The position numbers and the translations under genes are program-made. The notes beneath the pieces are model-generated. The model ran no database searches, was not told the origin of the DNA, and worked only from the letters and a program-made list of their open reading frames with translations. Of a stretch of 64,000 bases of DNA, positions 39,801 through 47,228 are shown one piece after another (positions within the stretch are counted from its first letter, which is position 1; each line of letters opens with the position of its first letter). Origin of the DNA: Prevotella sp. P5-108 (GTDB lineage Bacteria; Bacteroidota; Bacteroidia; Bacteroidales; Bacteroidaceae); contig NZ_NPJJ01000053.1 in the NCBI RefSeq assembly GCF_002251385.1, positions 1 through 64,000 of the forward strand, given 5' to 3'.

Positions 39801-42800
39801 GGATAATAATTGCGGTTTGTGATTTTCAGAGATGTTATTTCATATGTCTGTCCCATATCTATAATTATCCACTGAGGCAGACCACCATTTTTAATTCCAT
39901 GACCTGCATTATCGTCCTGCCAGCGCGAATGCCAGAATGTATCATTATTTCCATCAATACATGCAGGTGCATTACCCTGTTTATCATCGGAAGAAAAGTC
40001 AACTACTTTCCACAAATTAGTGACATCTCCTGAGGAATAAGCAGCCAATACATTATGCTTATAGTCATCTACCTGAGGCCCCCATGCTCCTGTACCAATA
40101 ACACCTGTCTCAGTCACCTCGTCATCTCTCAATGTCTCAAGGATAGATGTCTTGGGCACACGCTCTTTCATACCAGGGGATTGAGGGTCGCCTCCCTTGC
40201 CAGGGAAACCACCATATACATCCACTGCATCACGCATGAAGAAGCCTTCGCGACGGATGTATTCACCCTCACCTATCCAGACTTGAACTCGCTTGCTCTT
40301 GTCAACAGTTGAGACTTCTATAGTTGTACGGTCAGGATTGACTGTGCTTTGACTTCCTGGATTGAAATGAGTTACACCTGATTTTGTCGTATATTTAATA
40401 GTATTATCATCATTCCTATCCAACGAGCGGGCAAAAGCCTCATCCACAGCCCATTGGAGTCCTGTAAGTTGATAGCCGTCTTCATACAGTTCCGCATCCA
40501 CGCCGCCAAAGCCGTGGTTGTTCTTATATTTGTCTGACTCGAGGTTTCCATTGATGGCATTCTGCCATGATGAACCGTCACCATCCCTTGTGTTGTCTAT
40601 TGTTCCGTCGGGATTACGGTAGTCGCGCACATAAATAACCTTGCCGTATGGTGGCTGGTAGCCTCCCTCAACATCCTCATTGGAAGTGTCGCCTTCTGCC
40701 ACATCGTTATGGTTCTCCACTGCACCAATGTCGGCTGCACCGCCATAGTTGCGGAAGAATACAGTTGTCATGTCCTTTCCGAAACTCGGGTCTGTTGCTG
40801 AAGTACCTGTCTCATTGGCAGCATTCACCATCGGGTTCATATTTGTCGGCATCCAGTTGGGGTCGCCACCGTACATCGTCACATCGCCGTCCTTGTTCAC
40901 CCCAATGTTGCTCGTGGGGTTGACGAACTTGGGATAGGTGTCGGTGTTGGAGGAGTAATAGGAGAACTTGGCGGTGGCGACATCGCTAAAAGAAGTTACT
41001 CCCAGGTCCATCATATTGTTGGCATTGGTTGCTCCTTCTGCCAATCTTATACTTCCGTTTGATGTCGTATAGAAAGTGACAACCTTGGAATCGGGAGTAG
41101 AGGCATCAGCCTTCAAATCCGTTATCTTGGGATTGTTGCCTGAGGTATATGAGCCATAGCCGATATTGGCATGAAGGGCGGTGTTCTTCACCTTGATATT
41201 GGCATTATCAGTTGCCATAACGCCATATCCCACGTTGCCACGGATGAGACAGTGGTTGAGGGTGAGCGTGGCGTTGTTGCCCGTAGCCTCAACGGTGGCT
41301 GCCTGCTGACGGGTCACGGCATTGTTGTGGAAGATACAGTTCTCCACATCCACCTGCATCACGGCTCCTGGAGTGTTGCGCAGGAAAAGGGCGGAGCCTT
41401 GCGAGGCGGTGCAGTTGGCTACCACGCAGTTGCGTATCTTGATGTTCTCCATCAGTTTGTCGGCATAACTGTTGATAATGGCGATGCCCGCTCCTCCCTC
41501 CAAAGCGAGGGTGGGCAGCACACTGCTCGTCTGGGCATTGGCAAAGTAGAGCTGGAAGCCATCCACAATAACGTCGGTCGCTCCATGGCGCACGGTGATG
41601 ATATGACAACCATTTTCGGCATAGTCGCCACCTGTGATGTTGGCGGTTATGCGGGTTGGGTAAGCCTTGGGATTGCGCTTGGATATGTTGGTGCCGGTGA
41701 GCGATGAGGCAAAACCGCCATATAGCCGCACATGGCTCGGCAGGTCGATATACGACGAGCGGATATAGGGAATATAATTGTTTCCAGCCGTGGTGGTTGT
41801 GCCCTCCTTGACAAGTAGCTGCACAGGATTGGTAGCTGTGGGATTGAGCTTCTTGACAACATAATCCAAGGCATCGTTGATATTACTGAAAGCATTCTCC
41901 CACGAATTGCCCAATGTCTCATCTGAAACTAATGACACCTCAGCATCAGTGGTGGGGTCGATAAATATTGTTTTTATCGGAGTGGTATTGTCTTCCATAC
42001 TTGCCACTAACTCATATTCACCATTAAAGCTATTAGCCACAAAGGCGCCAAGCACGCAACGGGGGGCAAACTGACTGCCTAAGATGTCCTCAGTGATATG
42101 TGCATCAATGATGTCCTTGCCTTCCGTCTCGTAGTCAGAGCCATTGGGATAGTTGGCGCTCGTTGGATAGTCGTTGAGCTGCATCCCCTTATGGCGCAGG
42201 TATGACGAGGCGCGGGGATTCCATCGTCTTGAGACAGTGGAACTACCCAGCACTCCCGTTGCATCGGGGACATTGGTGAAGTCAGGATAATATCCCGGAA
42301 TAGACTCATTGCTGTTTTCCTCATTCAAGGAATACACTCCGTTGGTGCGCTTCACCGTTCCGCTCCAATCGACGTAGTTGTATTTGGAGAGAGCCACGAA
42401 GTCGAGCTTCACCTTCGGGGTGGAGGCATTCTCACGGTATGTGGCATACTGCACATTGTTGTTGGCAGCTACCTCATTGCCCCATATCACGGAATTGGTA
42501 ACCATACCGCCGCCATCCACATACAGTCCGCCGCTGCGTCCGTAGCGACGGCTATTATACACCACTCCCGCTCCCACACATTTGTTGCATGTGATGGTGA
42601 GGTGGTTGAGCAGACCGCCATTCTTCATAAACACTCCACCCGCCTCGGCCGATGATGTGTTGTTGTTCACCACGCATCCCGTTGCGTATGAAGCATATCG
42701 CGCCTTGTCGTCCTTAGGCTGCGAGGAGAAGGCTATGGAGAGTCCGCCACCACATCTCGCGGCATTGTTCTCGATGAGACAATGGCGCACGATGCCGCCA

Positions 42801-43717
42801 TCATCGCAAGCTACACCGCCACCATATCCGTCGGTAACACCCACTCCGCCCGACTGGTTCTGGGTGACATAGCATTGCTCCATCAGTCCGCCGCCGTCCA
42901 TATACACACCGCCTCCACGCAGCGACGATGAGTTCTGGCGGATGATACAGTTGCGAAGCACGGTGTTGCCCACCATATACACTCCGCCGCCATAACTGTT
43001 GTGATAAGCATGAGAGCCGTCAGTTTGCTCGGGCACGGTGCGGTTGGAGGCATTGCCGTCGCGTATGGTAAAGCCGTCGAGACCGGCGGTATCGGCAAGA
43101 GCCACGCCGCGGTTTTTGGTGTCGAGACCGGAGGAATGGGTTGAGGTGTTGGTGGCAAACCATACCACATGGTATGAGTTGCCCGTAAACGACTCGTCGT
43201 ATTCGTTCTTTTTCGAGTCCCACTTCATCGGGTCTTCCGTAGAGCTACTGTGATTACCACTGAGCGTGGTGGTGTTCTTCATTAGCCACTTCAATCCTTT
43301 GGCTTCAGAGATTGGCATTTCCGAACCTTTAGCATCAAGGACGATACGTTCTTCGGGAGTGTCTTCGGGATTTGCGGCATCAAATCCTCCATACACCGTT
43401 ATGCCCTCATAGATAAGAAAAGAAGTGTATAGCACACCGTCGCCACCGGGGGTAGAAGTGGTGGGGCTGTATGTTCCTTTCGCCACATACACCCGTCCCT
43501 CCGTGATGCCGTTTCGGGTCATATAGTCGTGAAGCGACTCTATGGCATCCTGCAGGTTGTTCTTAGCCTGCGCCCACGAAGTGCCGTCGTTGGCATAAGA
43601 TCCATTCGTCTTCACATATCTCACAGGTCCGCTGAAGCTACCCGTCTGCGCAAAAGCTGTGGTGCAGAGGGTCAGCAAGGCTATTATCGTAGTATATAAT
43701 CTTCTTTTACTCAGCAT
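30848..43717 (-). CDS. Giant 4289-residue multi-module beta-helix surface protein with type IX-like C-terminal domain
   Basis: An uninterrupted gene for a predicted cell-surface adhesin of about 460 kDa. Signal peptide 1-23 (ending TAFA). About seven modules each open with a YV...DGxSWxxAxxxLxxAI-type segment followed by right-handed parallel beta-helix coils rich in NNxA, GGGVY and NC(I/V)I turns. Approximate starts are residues 30, 580, 1020, 1740, 2220, 2910 and 3370. An F5/8-type C (discoidin-like) domain is inserted at about 1232-1380 (ACIDGNNDTFWHSRW to ILEIEAYNGS). The last 80 residues, with VLFYTTDGILRH and LSPGVYVVRAEG, resemble a type A sorting domain of the type IX secretion system. 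It starts 17 bases after the fimbrillin-like gene, so it is the last gene of the fimbrial operon. A tip or surface adhesin role is inferred. Confidence 0.88.
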   Translation of the reverse strand: MLSKRRLYTTIIALLTLCTTAFAQTGSFSGPVRYVKTNGSYANDGTSWAQAKNNLQDAIESLHDYMTRNGITEGRVYVAKGTYSPTTSTPGGDGVLYTSFLIYEGITVYGGFDAANPEDTPEERIVLDAKGSEMPISEAKGLKWLMKNTTTLSGNHSSSTEDPMKWDSKKNEYDESFTGNSYHVVWFATNTSTHSSGLDTKNRGVALADTAGLDGFTIRDGNASNRTVPEQTDGSHAYHNSYGGGVYMVGNTVLRNCIIRQNSSSLRGGGVYMDGGGLMEQCYVTQNQSGGVGVTDGYGGGVACDDGGIVRHCLIENNAARCGGGLSIAFSSQPKDDKARYASYATGCVVNNNTSSAEAGGVFMKNGGLLNHLTITCNKCVGAGVVYNSRRYGRSGGLYVDGGGMVTNSVIWGNEVAANNNVQYATYRENASTPKVKLDFVALSKYNYVDWSGTVKRTNGVYSLNEENSNESIPGYYPDFTNVPDATGVLGSSTVSRRWNPRASSYLRHKGMQLNDYPTSANYPNGSDYETEGKDIIDAHITEDILGSQFAPRCVLGAFVANSFNGEYELVASMEDNTTPIKTIFIDPTTDAEVSLVSDETLGNSWENAFSNINDALDYVVKKLNPTATNPVQLLVKEGTTTTAGNNYIPYIRSSYIDLPSHVRLYGGFASSLTGTNISKRNPKAYPTRITANITGGDYAENGCHIITVRHGATDVIVDGFQLYFANAQTSSVLPTLALEGGAGIAIINSYADKLMENIKIRNCVVANCTASQGSALFLRNTPGAVMQVDVENCIFHNNAVTRQQAATVEATGNNATLTLNHCLIRGNVGYGVMATDNANIKVKNTALHANIGYGSYTSGNNPKITDLKADASTPDSKVVTFYTTSNGSIRLAEGATNANNMMDLGVTSFSDVATAKFSYYSSNTDTYPKFVNPTSNIGVNKDGDVTMYGGDPNWMPTNMNPMVNAANETGTSATDPSFGKDMTTVFFRNYGGAADIGAVENHNDVAEGDTSNEDVEGGYQPPYGKVIYVRDYRNPDGTIDNTRDGDGSSWQNAINGNLESDKYKNNHGFGGVDAELYEDGYQLTGLQWAVDEAFARSLDRNDDNTIKYTTKSGVTHFNPGSQSTVNPDRTTIEVSTVDKSKRVQVWIGEGEYIRREGFFMRDAVDVYGGFPGKGGDPQSPGMKERVPKTSILETLRDDEVTETGVIGTGAWGPQVDDYKHNVLAAYSSGDVTNLWKVVDFSSDDKQGNAPACIDGNNDTFWHSRWQDDNAGHGIKNGGLPQWIIIDMGQTYEITSLKITNRNYYPNNYTIGYAPSYSDDGIAQQVDEKAFTLIWENKDITADKSQTLVFGRTISCQYLYIKVNSNNNSQKHVDILEIEAYNGSTKIDHLLGSRVQNNVYDLNSYAKAYKSQRVLTQPYPYFKGSVQINGKEPGNNLEFDNDPINPFCVITSWDGFVIRNGRAKITHQRDGGAGVALRINGRLANCVITNNILSSKSNTRGGGIFQNGGIIENCEIDGNILNSEGGSDNNVFGGGLYQRTGTVFNTSVIHNKITGNGTTQGTGVFFENGRFYNNTITANEGPYTLYSGKWFSNGRIDVYNSIIYNNTTNNTKEFDCTTEKGNITLKNCLFKNKNTHRTFDNSYTNVDASSFVYMDDKGMSVSDLFNDADNGDYSLKEGAIAINMGTDQLGKNMEGTADIVLPSYDAQYADRIQDCTVDIGAYEFNGAYSITPDVTTSTDKAVYYVTQNGRGTGSAANPANAACWTKLQKVLDAAGRYVYEHKDDVVKKQVIVKLAGDAPEETTVGGNKTYQYSGFVYRPRRSYKKTNSGQEVNTRDYTIIVPHGVEVWGGYSDDYESADKNGFYTKVSEGNYTDNRDVLKNRTTLSGVYQADDQDVNVYNVVTFTNNTFDEEGTLNPNDTLENISARAVLDGLFIEGGNADGEKQSTGKRTDTRVGGAAIVTGYAHIRNCVVQNNKATDFGGGLYLEEGALVSGSIVQYNEVTKGDGGGLYVEEPASASSENVNAATNPARIFTSDIIYNTASGAGGGISFTTNGTPNVRANSVLFWQNTGSEQSNVNGMTTPTDAGNTNLTIKDYPISFCATETTREPGINNIAVHTDVVKGVRFATETYNHDYIDSKGTAVKRMHNSYEFYKIKKYSLLARGGMEYKDYKALVASDALTAEDLAKKTRTFEGNDFIDIGARAIDELVLPVATADNLMTRIFVVKNEDDVATTSVEVMQNQTQDPYYQQEGSSFAYPMRYLDDALQYVREARKMKDENGVYTNRKKKFEIILSGGTYYPMRNIKGEYVNSRGRTYLVPEGVTIVGGVKTKQSDNNKDSTYYGNTAEPSDNTTFTYGNSTVVISHPKIKNIIENRELSDINHNNIAEPWEMAVQTILSGQVVNGNSNENVYHVITCIADEKHVGGLPDATIKYHDITSEKYDANAGNGTVPYERGVPVIIDGVEIEDGMAMGYDAKAVNSKSTYYKGGAICVEGNWTTGDVLRTYTDGSGNAIERPVGYRSIPLEVRNCNFRNNGGCLGGAIFTDSELKVFACNFVQNYAKVETDQIGNNSVTYAGRGGAINASYNTVIVNSLFANNEADTNYQTGVGGAVLLGEYASLHMINCDVVRNLAYAYPAIYCYKPNKGGKYSDGEQTLKTNNPHKIVNTIFWGNEVTGDSGLNRVANLSQDNNKKNAEMLWFCAYEEGKGNAPVNSGNNIDYRLQTYKGFGTFIPSLWIGKYNYLYTDNTTIKESTVDNPDKDPNTGLNPVTCNIIIASDNDAINGPNFINPSSKAGKAGYYTSADWMIGRINNLVDNGWTYLQQDLSGKKPTFVYEEEKAKGAGIYRHTAYDDKNVNTGETAVPIGNDEYMTYADATGKSMLRISTDPNPTHHQTYIDLGVYEYQHVKLDPSVEKGHVDVLWVTQQERTSASVADGKTWETATSDVQRAIETLLASRNGHDKEIRMLEGQYQPVYTINGNLGFTITTDISTSSIVPPVGSTPEGVNSLTIRGGYSKDVQGLENIHDYPVYLFASERSGVNEDLLGHIFVIGDVRQRESSGNVTNDVKDYVVPVYFDGLTFCNIKSKDKDGGAAVFYKDQVDKNGSPVGKSYVTENGEIVSNNGVKYTQYPISDTPSEYPLYKLTMNRCDFRINGATSEVPAVTIGEGGGDALIYNSVFHSNAGSPLVATDTKVVNCTFALNGGEIEFSGNSEMHNSVLWRNNGYETTREWTGLTATGSMSYNAISSLSSDDNVNNYNVTLSSDNNNVLQGPNFFDPALTAADSWAKASRDFRVNPSAKIIGKASPKKYVELVRDLTGRYPYTSDVDISNADDDNDPYYVDLVKKDFDLANNSRYYGSAGMERGAYECIATLSRVLYVNPSLDLSGPAYNGFSWEKAYTKGNLQKAIDAAAVYSNVHEGEKSYVFVKEGTDTSTGKPITMRNNVTLYGSLPSAINTGVEETTDKNGNKYYDNDKIEEYIKAMDADRDGMASSYAKHTIVNGVKSVEPLTYCLFDGLLIGNADNGAANKSASPVVDIQQGNVALRNSIIANNEITATGQHLVNLQSGLLYNTLIRDNKMPSASSALVDLSSGGYMLNCTVVGGDLTQGSTASHAINNIMYKETDSTMPFAPYFRPSTTAYHGEIPEADVSNRNLWYQLHERTDNIEGGDNGTSGDGKSHISSSLQQFVDYTSDRDLLGNPRFIGSNVDKGCFETWSTGTINSPLDIHANTLATSYNGQTYPHEGSVVYLQKGGNLICDVKSDNSPYFTNANPLRPGYVLASEGGSLYGQGNTIDLRYVAAERTIGQQTIAQYSLVSLPFDMNYGTNDEGVMPFVTTTTYDKNNNNVTEEAVAPFYRYEYDGEARSNYKYSFAESDSPCWKLLTTDTRTANEGMLIDRGSTATKQTLRFTAYGAKAADDPDAHYLYRESADKDYVTLTQYDDRTSTNGGADFTFTSVYNMGWNLKGMPYLISNYPVYKKMDDGTYAMNVPHVVYTMNPNGSYVTKQSWYADNTLSPGEAFFTQTATINKEEHLHFAQLLYTSSASTNTGNTRNVLNISLSSADATGEDADRSVGVSHAAGVVSLQPVDNTSDDNTSMVYTINRDGAKFMSMNPAIPDIAVCGAGGEMMSLVGAAPIEKEISLATRVGSTGRYIFSLDRSAGVSPATTEVWLKDYQTGIVTNLMEDDYTAEITVGENPASPVLTTGRFSLTIGGVRPDIGERDENSARWTISINRCHVTVSGLSTDSDVLFYTTDGILRHRATPFLGKCEAELSPGVYVVRAEGNSKVIGLVRRD

Positions 43718-43734
43718 GTTATTATCTATGTTAT

Positions 43735-45153
43735 TTACTTATTTGGATCGGTAAACTTCACTATGTTTTCCACGTCTTTCACAGTGTTGACATGGATTGT
43801 CGCCCTTATCCATGGGGTGAAAATCGGATAGCCGTCGCTGCCTTTAGGAGCACCGTTGAGGTCTGACTTCTTTATCTTTATCCGGGCATGATGACCCGTG
43901 GTGGCATGGTCTTCTTCAGTGAGAAGGGAAGAATATGATCCATCCTTTTTTTTCTCTGAGGTGGTGTAATTGTTCACCAGTATCTTCAACGTAATGTCGT
44001 AATAATAATCTCCAGGACTTGGGGTAACAAGTTCCGGCATCACATAGATGACCTTGCGACCGTAGTACATGCCCGACTTTTCTGCTTCCGGGAGCACTTG
44101 GTAGTATTCCTTTCTTGTTTTGGCGTTTCCTTTAGAATCTGTATATGGCTGATCTTTTCCCGTATACTTCTCTTCTCCGAGAAAAGCCGCGTCGAATGTG
44201 CTTTTGTATTTTATCACATTCATCGGCTTGAATATTGGCAGTTCTTCCTTAGGCAGTAGTCGCGCCTCGATGAAGGAGAAGAACACCTTGTTGTAGTCTT
44301 CGGATGTGTTATCCGTCGTGCTGCGCATTGTATCCTTAGAACCATTTGATTCCTTTTTCTCCTGCTTCCATGCCTTGGTTCCTTGAAACTTCTCGTCGAT
44401 AGTCCATTGCAGGTCAACCTTTGTTGCCACATGATACAGCACCATGTCGATATGCGGCACATTAGAGGCATAGTCTTTTATGGTGCCGTAATAATTACCA
44501 TCGTTTTCGAGGTTATATGGCGAGGAGTAGAGGTTCTGCATATTGTTACGCAATTCAGACTGGTTGGTGAACGTAACTCCATCCTCTACTTCTTTAGAAG
44601 AACTCCAAGACGAGACATCTGTCACGAGTTTGTATTTCGGGTTTGCTGAGCCACTGTCATCCAAGTCCAGATTGCTTGCCACCACATACACCCTGCCTTC
44701 CTTGCGGTTGAGCGGGAGATTGATGGAGAGATGACCTTGATAGACATAGAGGCCATCCTTAGCCGAGAAATGACCATTGGTGTTATCTCCGGAAGTGGAG
44801 AGCTTCCAGTCCTCGGACTTCACCTCTTGCTTCTTGAATATGACTTGGGTGGAATTAGAGGAAGAGGTTGAGACGAGGTATATATAGAGATATTTGGGGA
44901 GAGCAAAGGTCTCCGCTTCACCGGGGTCTCCAAGGGCGCGGGTGACGGCTAACGTCGAAGCAGGCTCCTCATTGCCTATGCCCACATCAGTGGGATTGAC
45001 GAATCCTTCGGCGGGGATAGAGATGGAGATAGGCATCTCCACGGTCTCCAGACCGCGGGAGGCAAGACTGTCGTCATCCGAACAAGAGGTGACGAAGGCA
45101 GCAGCCAGTATCATCATTATAGTCAATAATATATTTTTCAAATCAATTTTCAT
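43735..45153 (-). CDS. Fimbrillin-like lipoprotein (accessory fimbrial subunit)
   Basis: A 472-residue lipoprotein with lipobox VTSC (Cys24). The body has two beta-sandwich-like halves as in FimA/Mfa-type fimbrillins. YLYIYLVSTS (about 88-97), GRVYVVASNLDLD (about 152-164) and YYDITLKILVNNY (about 392-404) are typical core strands of this superfamily. The N-terminal strand after the lipobox would be removed by a gingipain-like protease during assembly in the known pili. It lies between the Mfa2-type anchor gene and the giant adhesin gene, the place where accessory tip subunits (Mfa3-5, FimC-E) are encoded in Porphyromonas. Which subunit it equals cannot be told. Confidence 0.75.
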   Translation of the reverse strand: MKIDLKNILLTIMMILAAAFVTSCSDDDSLASRGLETVEMPISISIPAEGFVNPTDVGIGNEEPASTLAVTRALGDPGEAETFALPKYLYIYLVSTSSSNSTQVIFKKQEVKSEDWKLSTSGDNTNGHFSAKDGLYVYQGHLSINLPLNRKEGRVYVVASNLDLDDSGSANPKYKLVTDVSSWSSSKEVEDGVTFTNQSELRNNMQNLYSSPYNLENDGNYYGTIKDYASNVPHIDMVLYHVATKVDLQWTIDEKFQGTKAWKQEKKESNGSKDTMRSTTDNTSEDYNKVFFSFIEARLLPKEELPIFKPMNVIKYKSTFDAAFLGEEKYTGKDQPYTDSKGNAKTRKEYYQVLPEAEKSGMYYGRKVIYVMPELVTPSPGDYYYDITLKILVNNYTTSEKKKDGSYSSLLTEEDHATTGHHARIKIKKSDLNGAPKGSDGYPIFTPWIRATIHVNTVKDVENIVKFTDPNK

Positions 45154-45377
45154 TGTTATTTTATTTTGGAGGAGTTATTTAATAACTTAAGTTTCGCATA
45201 TGCTCAACTTTTTGGAAGTTAAGGAGTTAAGGAGTTATCGCTCCCGTTGGTCGCTGGGAGTTAAGCCATTAGTATTGAGCATTGGATATAAGCGCAACAA
45301 CATTTGGCTTAACTCCTTAACTCCTTAACTCCTTAACTACCAACTATTATCCTTTCTTGCGAAAGTTGAGTTAATAA
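45154..45377. repeat. Nested inverted repeats built of GTTAAGGA units
   Basis: GTTAAGGAGTTAAGGAGTTA (45218-45237) is complementary to a CTCCTTAA array at 45310-45337 in two registers. The same array can instead pair through TGGCTTAACTCC (45305-45316) with GGAGTTAAGCCA (45257-45268). An outer CTCAACTTT/AAAGTTGAG pair (45203-45211, 45362-45370) closes the structure. The 224-base gap lies between two fimbrial genes. Confidence 0.7.
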
Positions 45378-46403
45378 CTATATCTCCGGCTCATAAGTCC
45401 CCCCTTGCTTCCAGTCCAGCGTCACGCTTACTCCCACGTCGTGACTCTCGGGAGTGAGCGAGCCGTCGTGCTTCATCTTCATCTTTATTATCTTGAGATA
45501 ACCGGCGAGGAGGGGTTGCTCCACAGAAATGATGTTCTCAGTGACAGAGCCGTCGGGGAGGGTGATGTATGCCTTTATGCGGAAGAGGGACTCTGCCTGG
45601 GAGTCTGCCCTTGCCGGGGCTTGACTGACGGCGGAAGCGGTGGCTACGGTGTTGTTCCTTGATGGGAAGCTCACGGCATAATGGCAGGTGCGGTGCTGAC
45701 CGGGGAGAGGTATCTCAGTTGAGCGCACCACGGGATTGGCTGTGAAGGCGTAGGTGCTGTCAGCCACTGCGAAGGAGGTGGCGAAGTCCTGGGTGAACAC
45801 CTTCATGCCGCGTATATCCACACCCGTGGTATCCACCACAAGAGCGGCGCAGCTGTTAGCCATATACAGGTCAACGTAATATGTCTCGGTGCAGCCGCAC
45901 ACCTCTATCACTTGTCTTGCGGTGAAGAGACCGGTGGTGTGGCTGTTGAGGGTGTCGGTGAGGTTGTCATACTGCAACTTCATGTCACCGGGATGGGTGT
46001 CATCGAGGGGGCGGATATTTTCAGCGTCGGCTATATTTGCCACAACGAGATTACGGTAGTCACGTTCTGGCAGATACACCACGTATTCAGCTTGCGACGC
46101 ATCCATCGTATGCTTTTCCGTTTTATACAGTTTGTCGTCGGTGTCATAGAATGAGAGAGAGATGTCGTGTGCCCAGTCAGTGAATATACCGCTGAGTGAG
46201 GAGCTGAGTGCTTGTGCCACGGGGCGTTCCTCCTCCGTGCCGAGCTGTGTTTCGAGTTCGGTTTGGATGTTTGTTCTGAGTTTCAGGCGATATACGATTT
46301 TGTTGTCCAATCCGCAGTCGGAGTTGTCCTCGTCGATGATAGAGCACGACGAGAGCATCACCGCCGCAGCGGGCAGCATCAGCAGACAATACTTGCTTCT
46401 CAT
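45378..46403 (-). CDS. FimB/Mfa2-family fimbrial anchor lipoprotein
   Basis: A 341-residue lipoprotein with lipobox LSSC (Cys20) followed by acidic residues. The family pattern is visible: DCGLDNKIVYRLKLRTN near the start, a DISLSFYDTDDKL strand, YVVYLPERDYRNLVVANI (about 108-125), and a late TLPDGSVTENIISVEQPLLAGY block. FimB/Mfa2 proteins cap the base of type V pili, anchor them to the outer membrane and limit length. In Porphyromonas the anchor gene directly follows the fimbrillin gene; here the order is the same but a 914-base repeat-rich spacer intervenes. Call is confident at family level. Confidence 0.88.
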   Translation of the reverse strand: MRSKYCLLMLPAAAVMLSSCSIIDEDNSDCGLDNKIVYRLKLRTNIQTELETQLGTEEERPVAQALSSSLSGIFTDWAHDISLSFYDTDDKLYKTEKHTMDASQAEYVVYLPERDYRNLVVANIADAENIRPLDDTHPGDMKLQYDNLTDTLNSHTTGLFTARQVIEVCGCTETYYVDLYMANSCAALVVDTTGVDIRGMKVFTQDFATSFAVADSTYAFTANPVVRSTEIPLPGQHRTCHYAVSFPSRNNTVATASAVSQAPARADSQAESLFRIKAYITLPDGSVTENIISVEQPLLAGYLKIIKMKMKHDGSLTPESHDVGVSVTLDWKQGGTYEPEI

Positions 46404-46475
46404 TACCTTTATTTATATTATATTATAATTGTTGTTATTAATAAGCACTACATGAATGCGAGGTATTACGCTTTT

Positions 46476-46568
46476 GCCCTTACAGGGCGAGCGTTGACGC
46501 GGTTATGCCAATTACCCAGGGTGGCGCTACGCTCTGCCCTGGGCTATGGGCTGTTGCCCTTTCAGGGC
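46476..46568. repeat. Cluster of short GC-rich palindromes
   Basis: GCCCTTACAGGGC (46476-46488) and GCCCTTTCAGGGC (46556-46568) flank CCCAGGG/CCCTGGG (46515-46521, 46537-46543). The layout resembles interspersed palindromic elements often seen between Bacteroidetes genes. Confidence 0.6.
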
Positions 46569-46668
46569 GTGCATTCAACCTGAAGGGCGTGCATTCGACC
46601 TGCGTGACGTGCATTCGACCTGCGTAACGTGCATTCAACCTGCAGAACGTGCATTCGACCTGCTTACG
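46569..46668. repeat. Five tandem copies of a 20-bp repeat
   Basis: Units start GTGCATTC(A/G)ACCTG at 46569, 46589, 46609, 46629 and 46649. The first 13 bases are almost invariant and the last six vary. Confidence 0.9.
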
Positions 46669-46707
46669 ACCTAAAATATTACGTTCTGTAATGGTCGAAA
46701 TATTGCG

Positions 46708-46797
46708 GGATAGTTGCCAAAATATTGTTCGGATAGTTACCAAAAAGATGTTGGGTAGTTTCCACAATCTCTTTTGGTAGTTAGCAGAATATCATTC
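46708..46797. repeat. Four degenerate 22-23-bp tandem units
   Basis: Units at 46708, 46731, 46754 and 46776 begin GGATAGTTGCC, GGATAGTTACC, GGTAGTTTCC and GGTAGTTAGC. They directly follow the 20-bp array. Confidence 0.65.
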
Positions 46798-46852
46798 GAC
46801 AGCTCGCATTCAAACACGATGTCCCTTGTCCTCACACTACAAAGAGTTAAGT

Positions 46853-46887
46853 AATGGCATCACGACAACAGTTGTCGTGATACCATT
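46853..46887. other. Palindrome with 17-base arms
   Basis: AATGGCATCACGACAAC (46853-46869) and GTTGTCGTGATACCATT (46871-46887) match at 16 of 17 positions around one base. Such a short loop suits a dyad DNA site or cruciform better than a normal RNA hairpin. Confidence 0.65.
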
Positions 46888-46953
46888 AGGACTTTCTATA
46901 AGTGTCGGAAGTGGATTCGGCAGTGATACCTCCTCTCCCAAGTCAGTATCCCT

Positions 46954-47039
46954 CCATGTCGGAGAAGCTAACTTAACTCCTATTCTAAGTCAGGCTTTCC
47001 ACGTCGGAGAAGCTAACCTAACTCCTCTCCTTAGTCAGG
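46954..47039. repeat. 41-bp direct repeat, two copies at 45-bp spacing
   Basis: 46954-46994 and 46999-47039 share 36 of 41 bases (core GTCGGAGAAGCTAAC). Confidence 0.8.
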
Positions 47040-47207
47040 AGAGTTGCCCTTTAAAGGGACGGAGAGGTCTGTCTTCTCACGCGCAGCCACTGGGAGCGTG
47101 GGCGTCCCGCCCGCGGCATGCCGCCAAAGCATATATCCCTCAGGCATAATGGCTTTATATTACCATCTTTCGGCAGAAGGGACAGACCCCCTCCCCCCTT
47201 CGGGGTA

Positions 47208-47228
47208 CTCCCCCTAACTTAGGGGGAG
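47208..47228. other. Tight hairpin downstream of the fimbrillin gene
   Basis: CTCCCCCTAA (47208-47217) and TTAGGGGGAG (47219-47228) are perfectly complementary around one base, 90 bases past the fimbrillin stop. No T-run, so a terminator call is weak. Confidence 0.45.

Noticed and set aside
46569..46797. Tandem repeats considered as a CRISPR array
   Set aside because: Units of 20 and 22-23 bases are contiguous with no unique spacers, and no cas gene is present.
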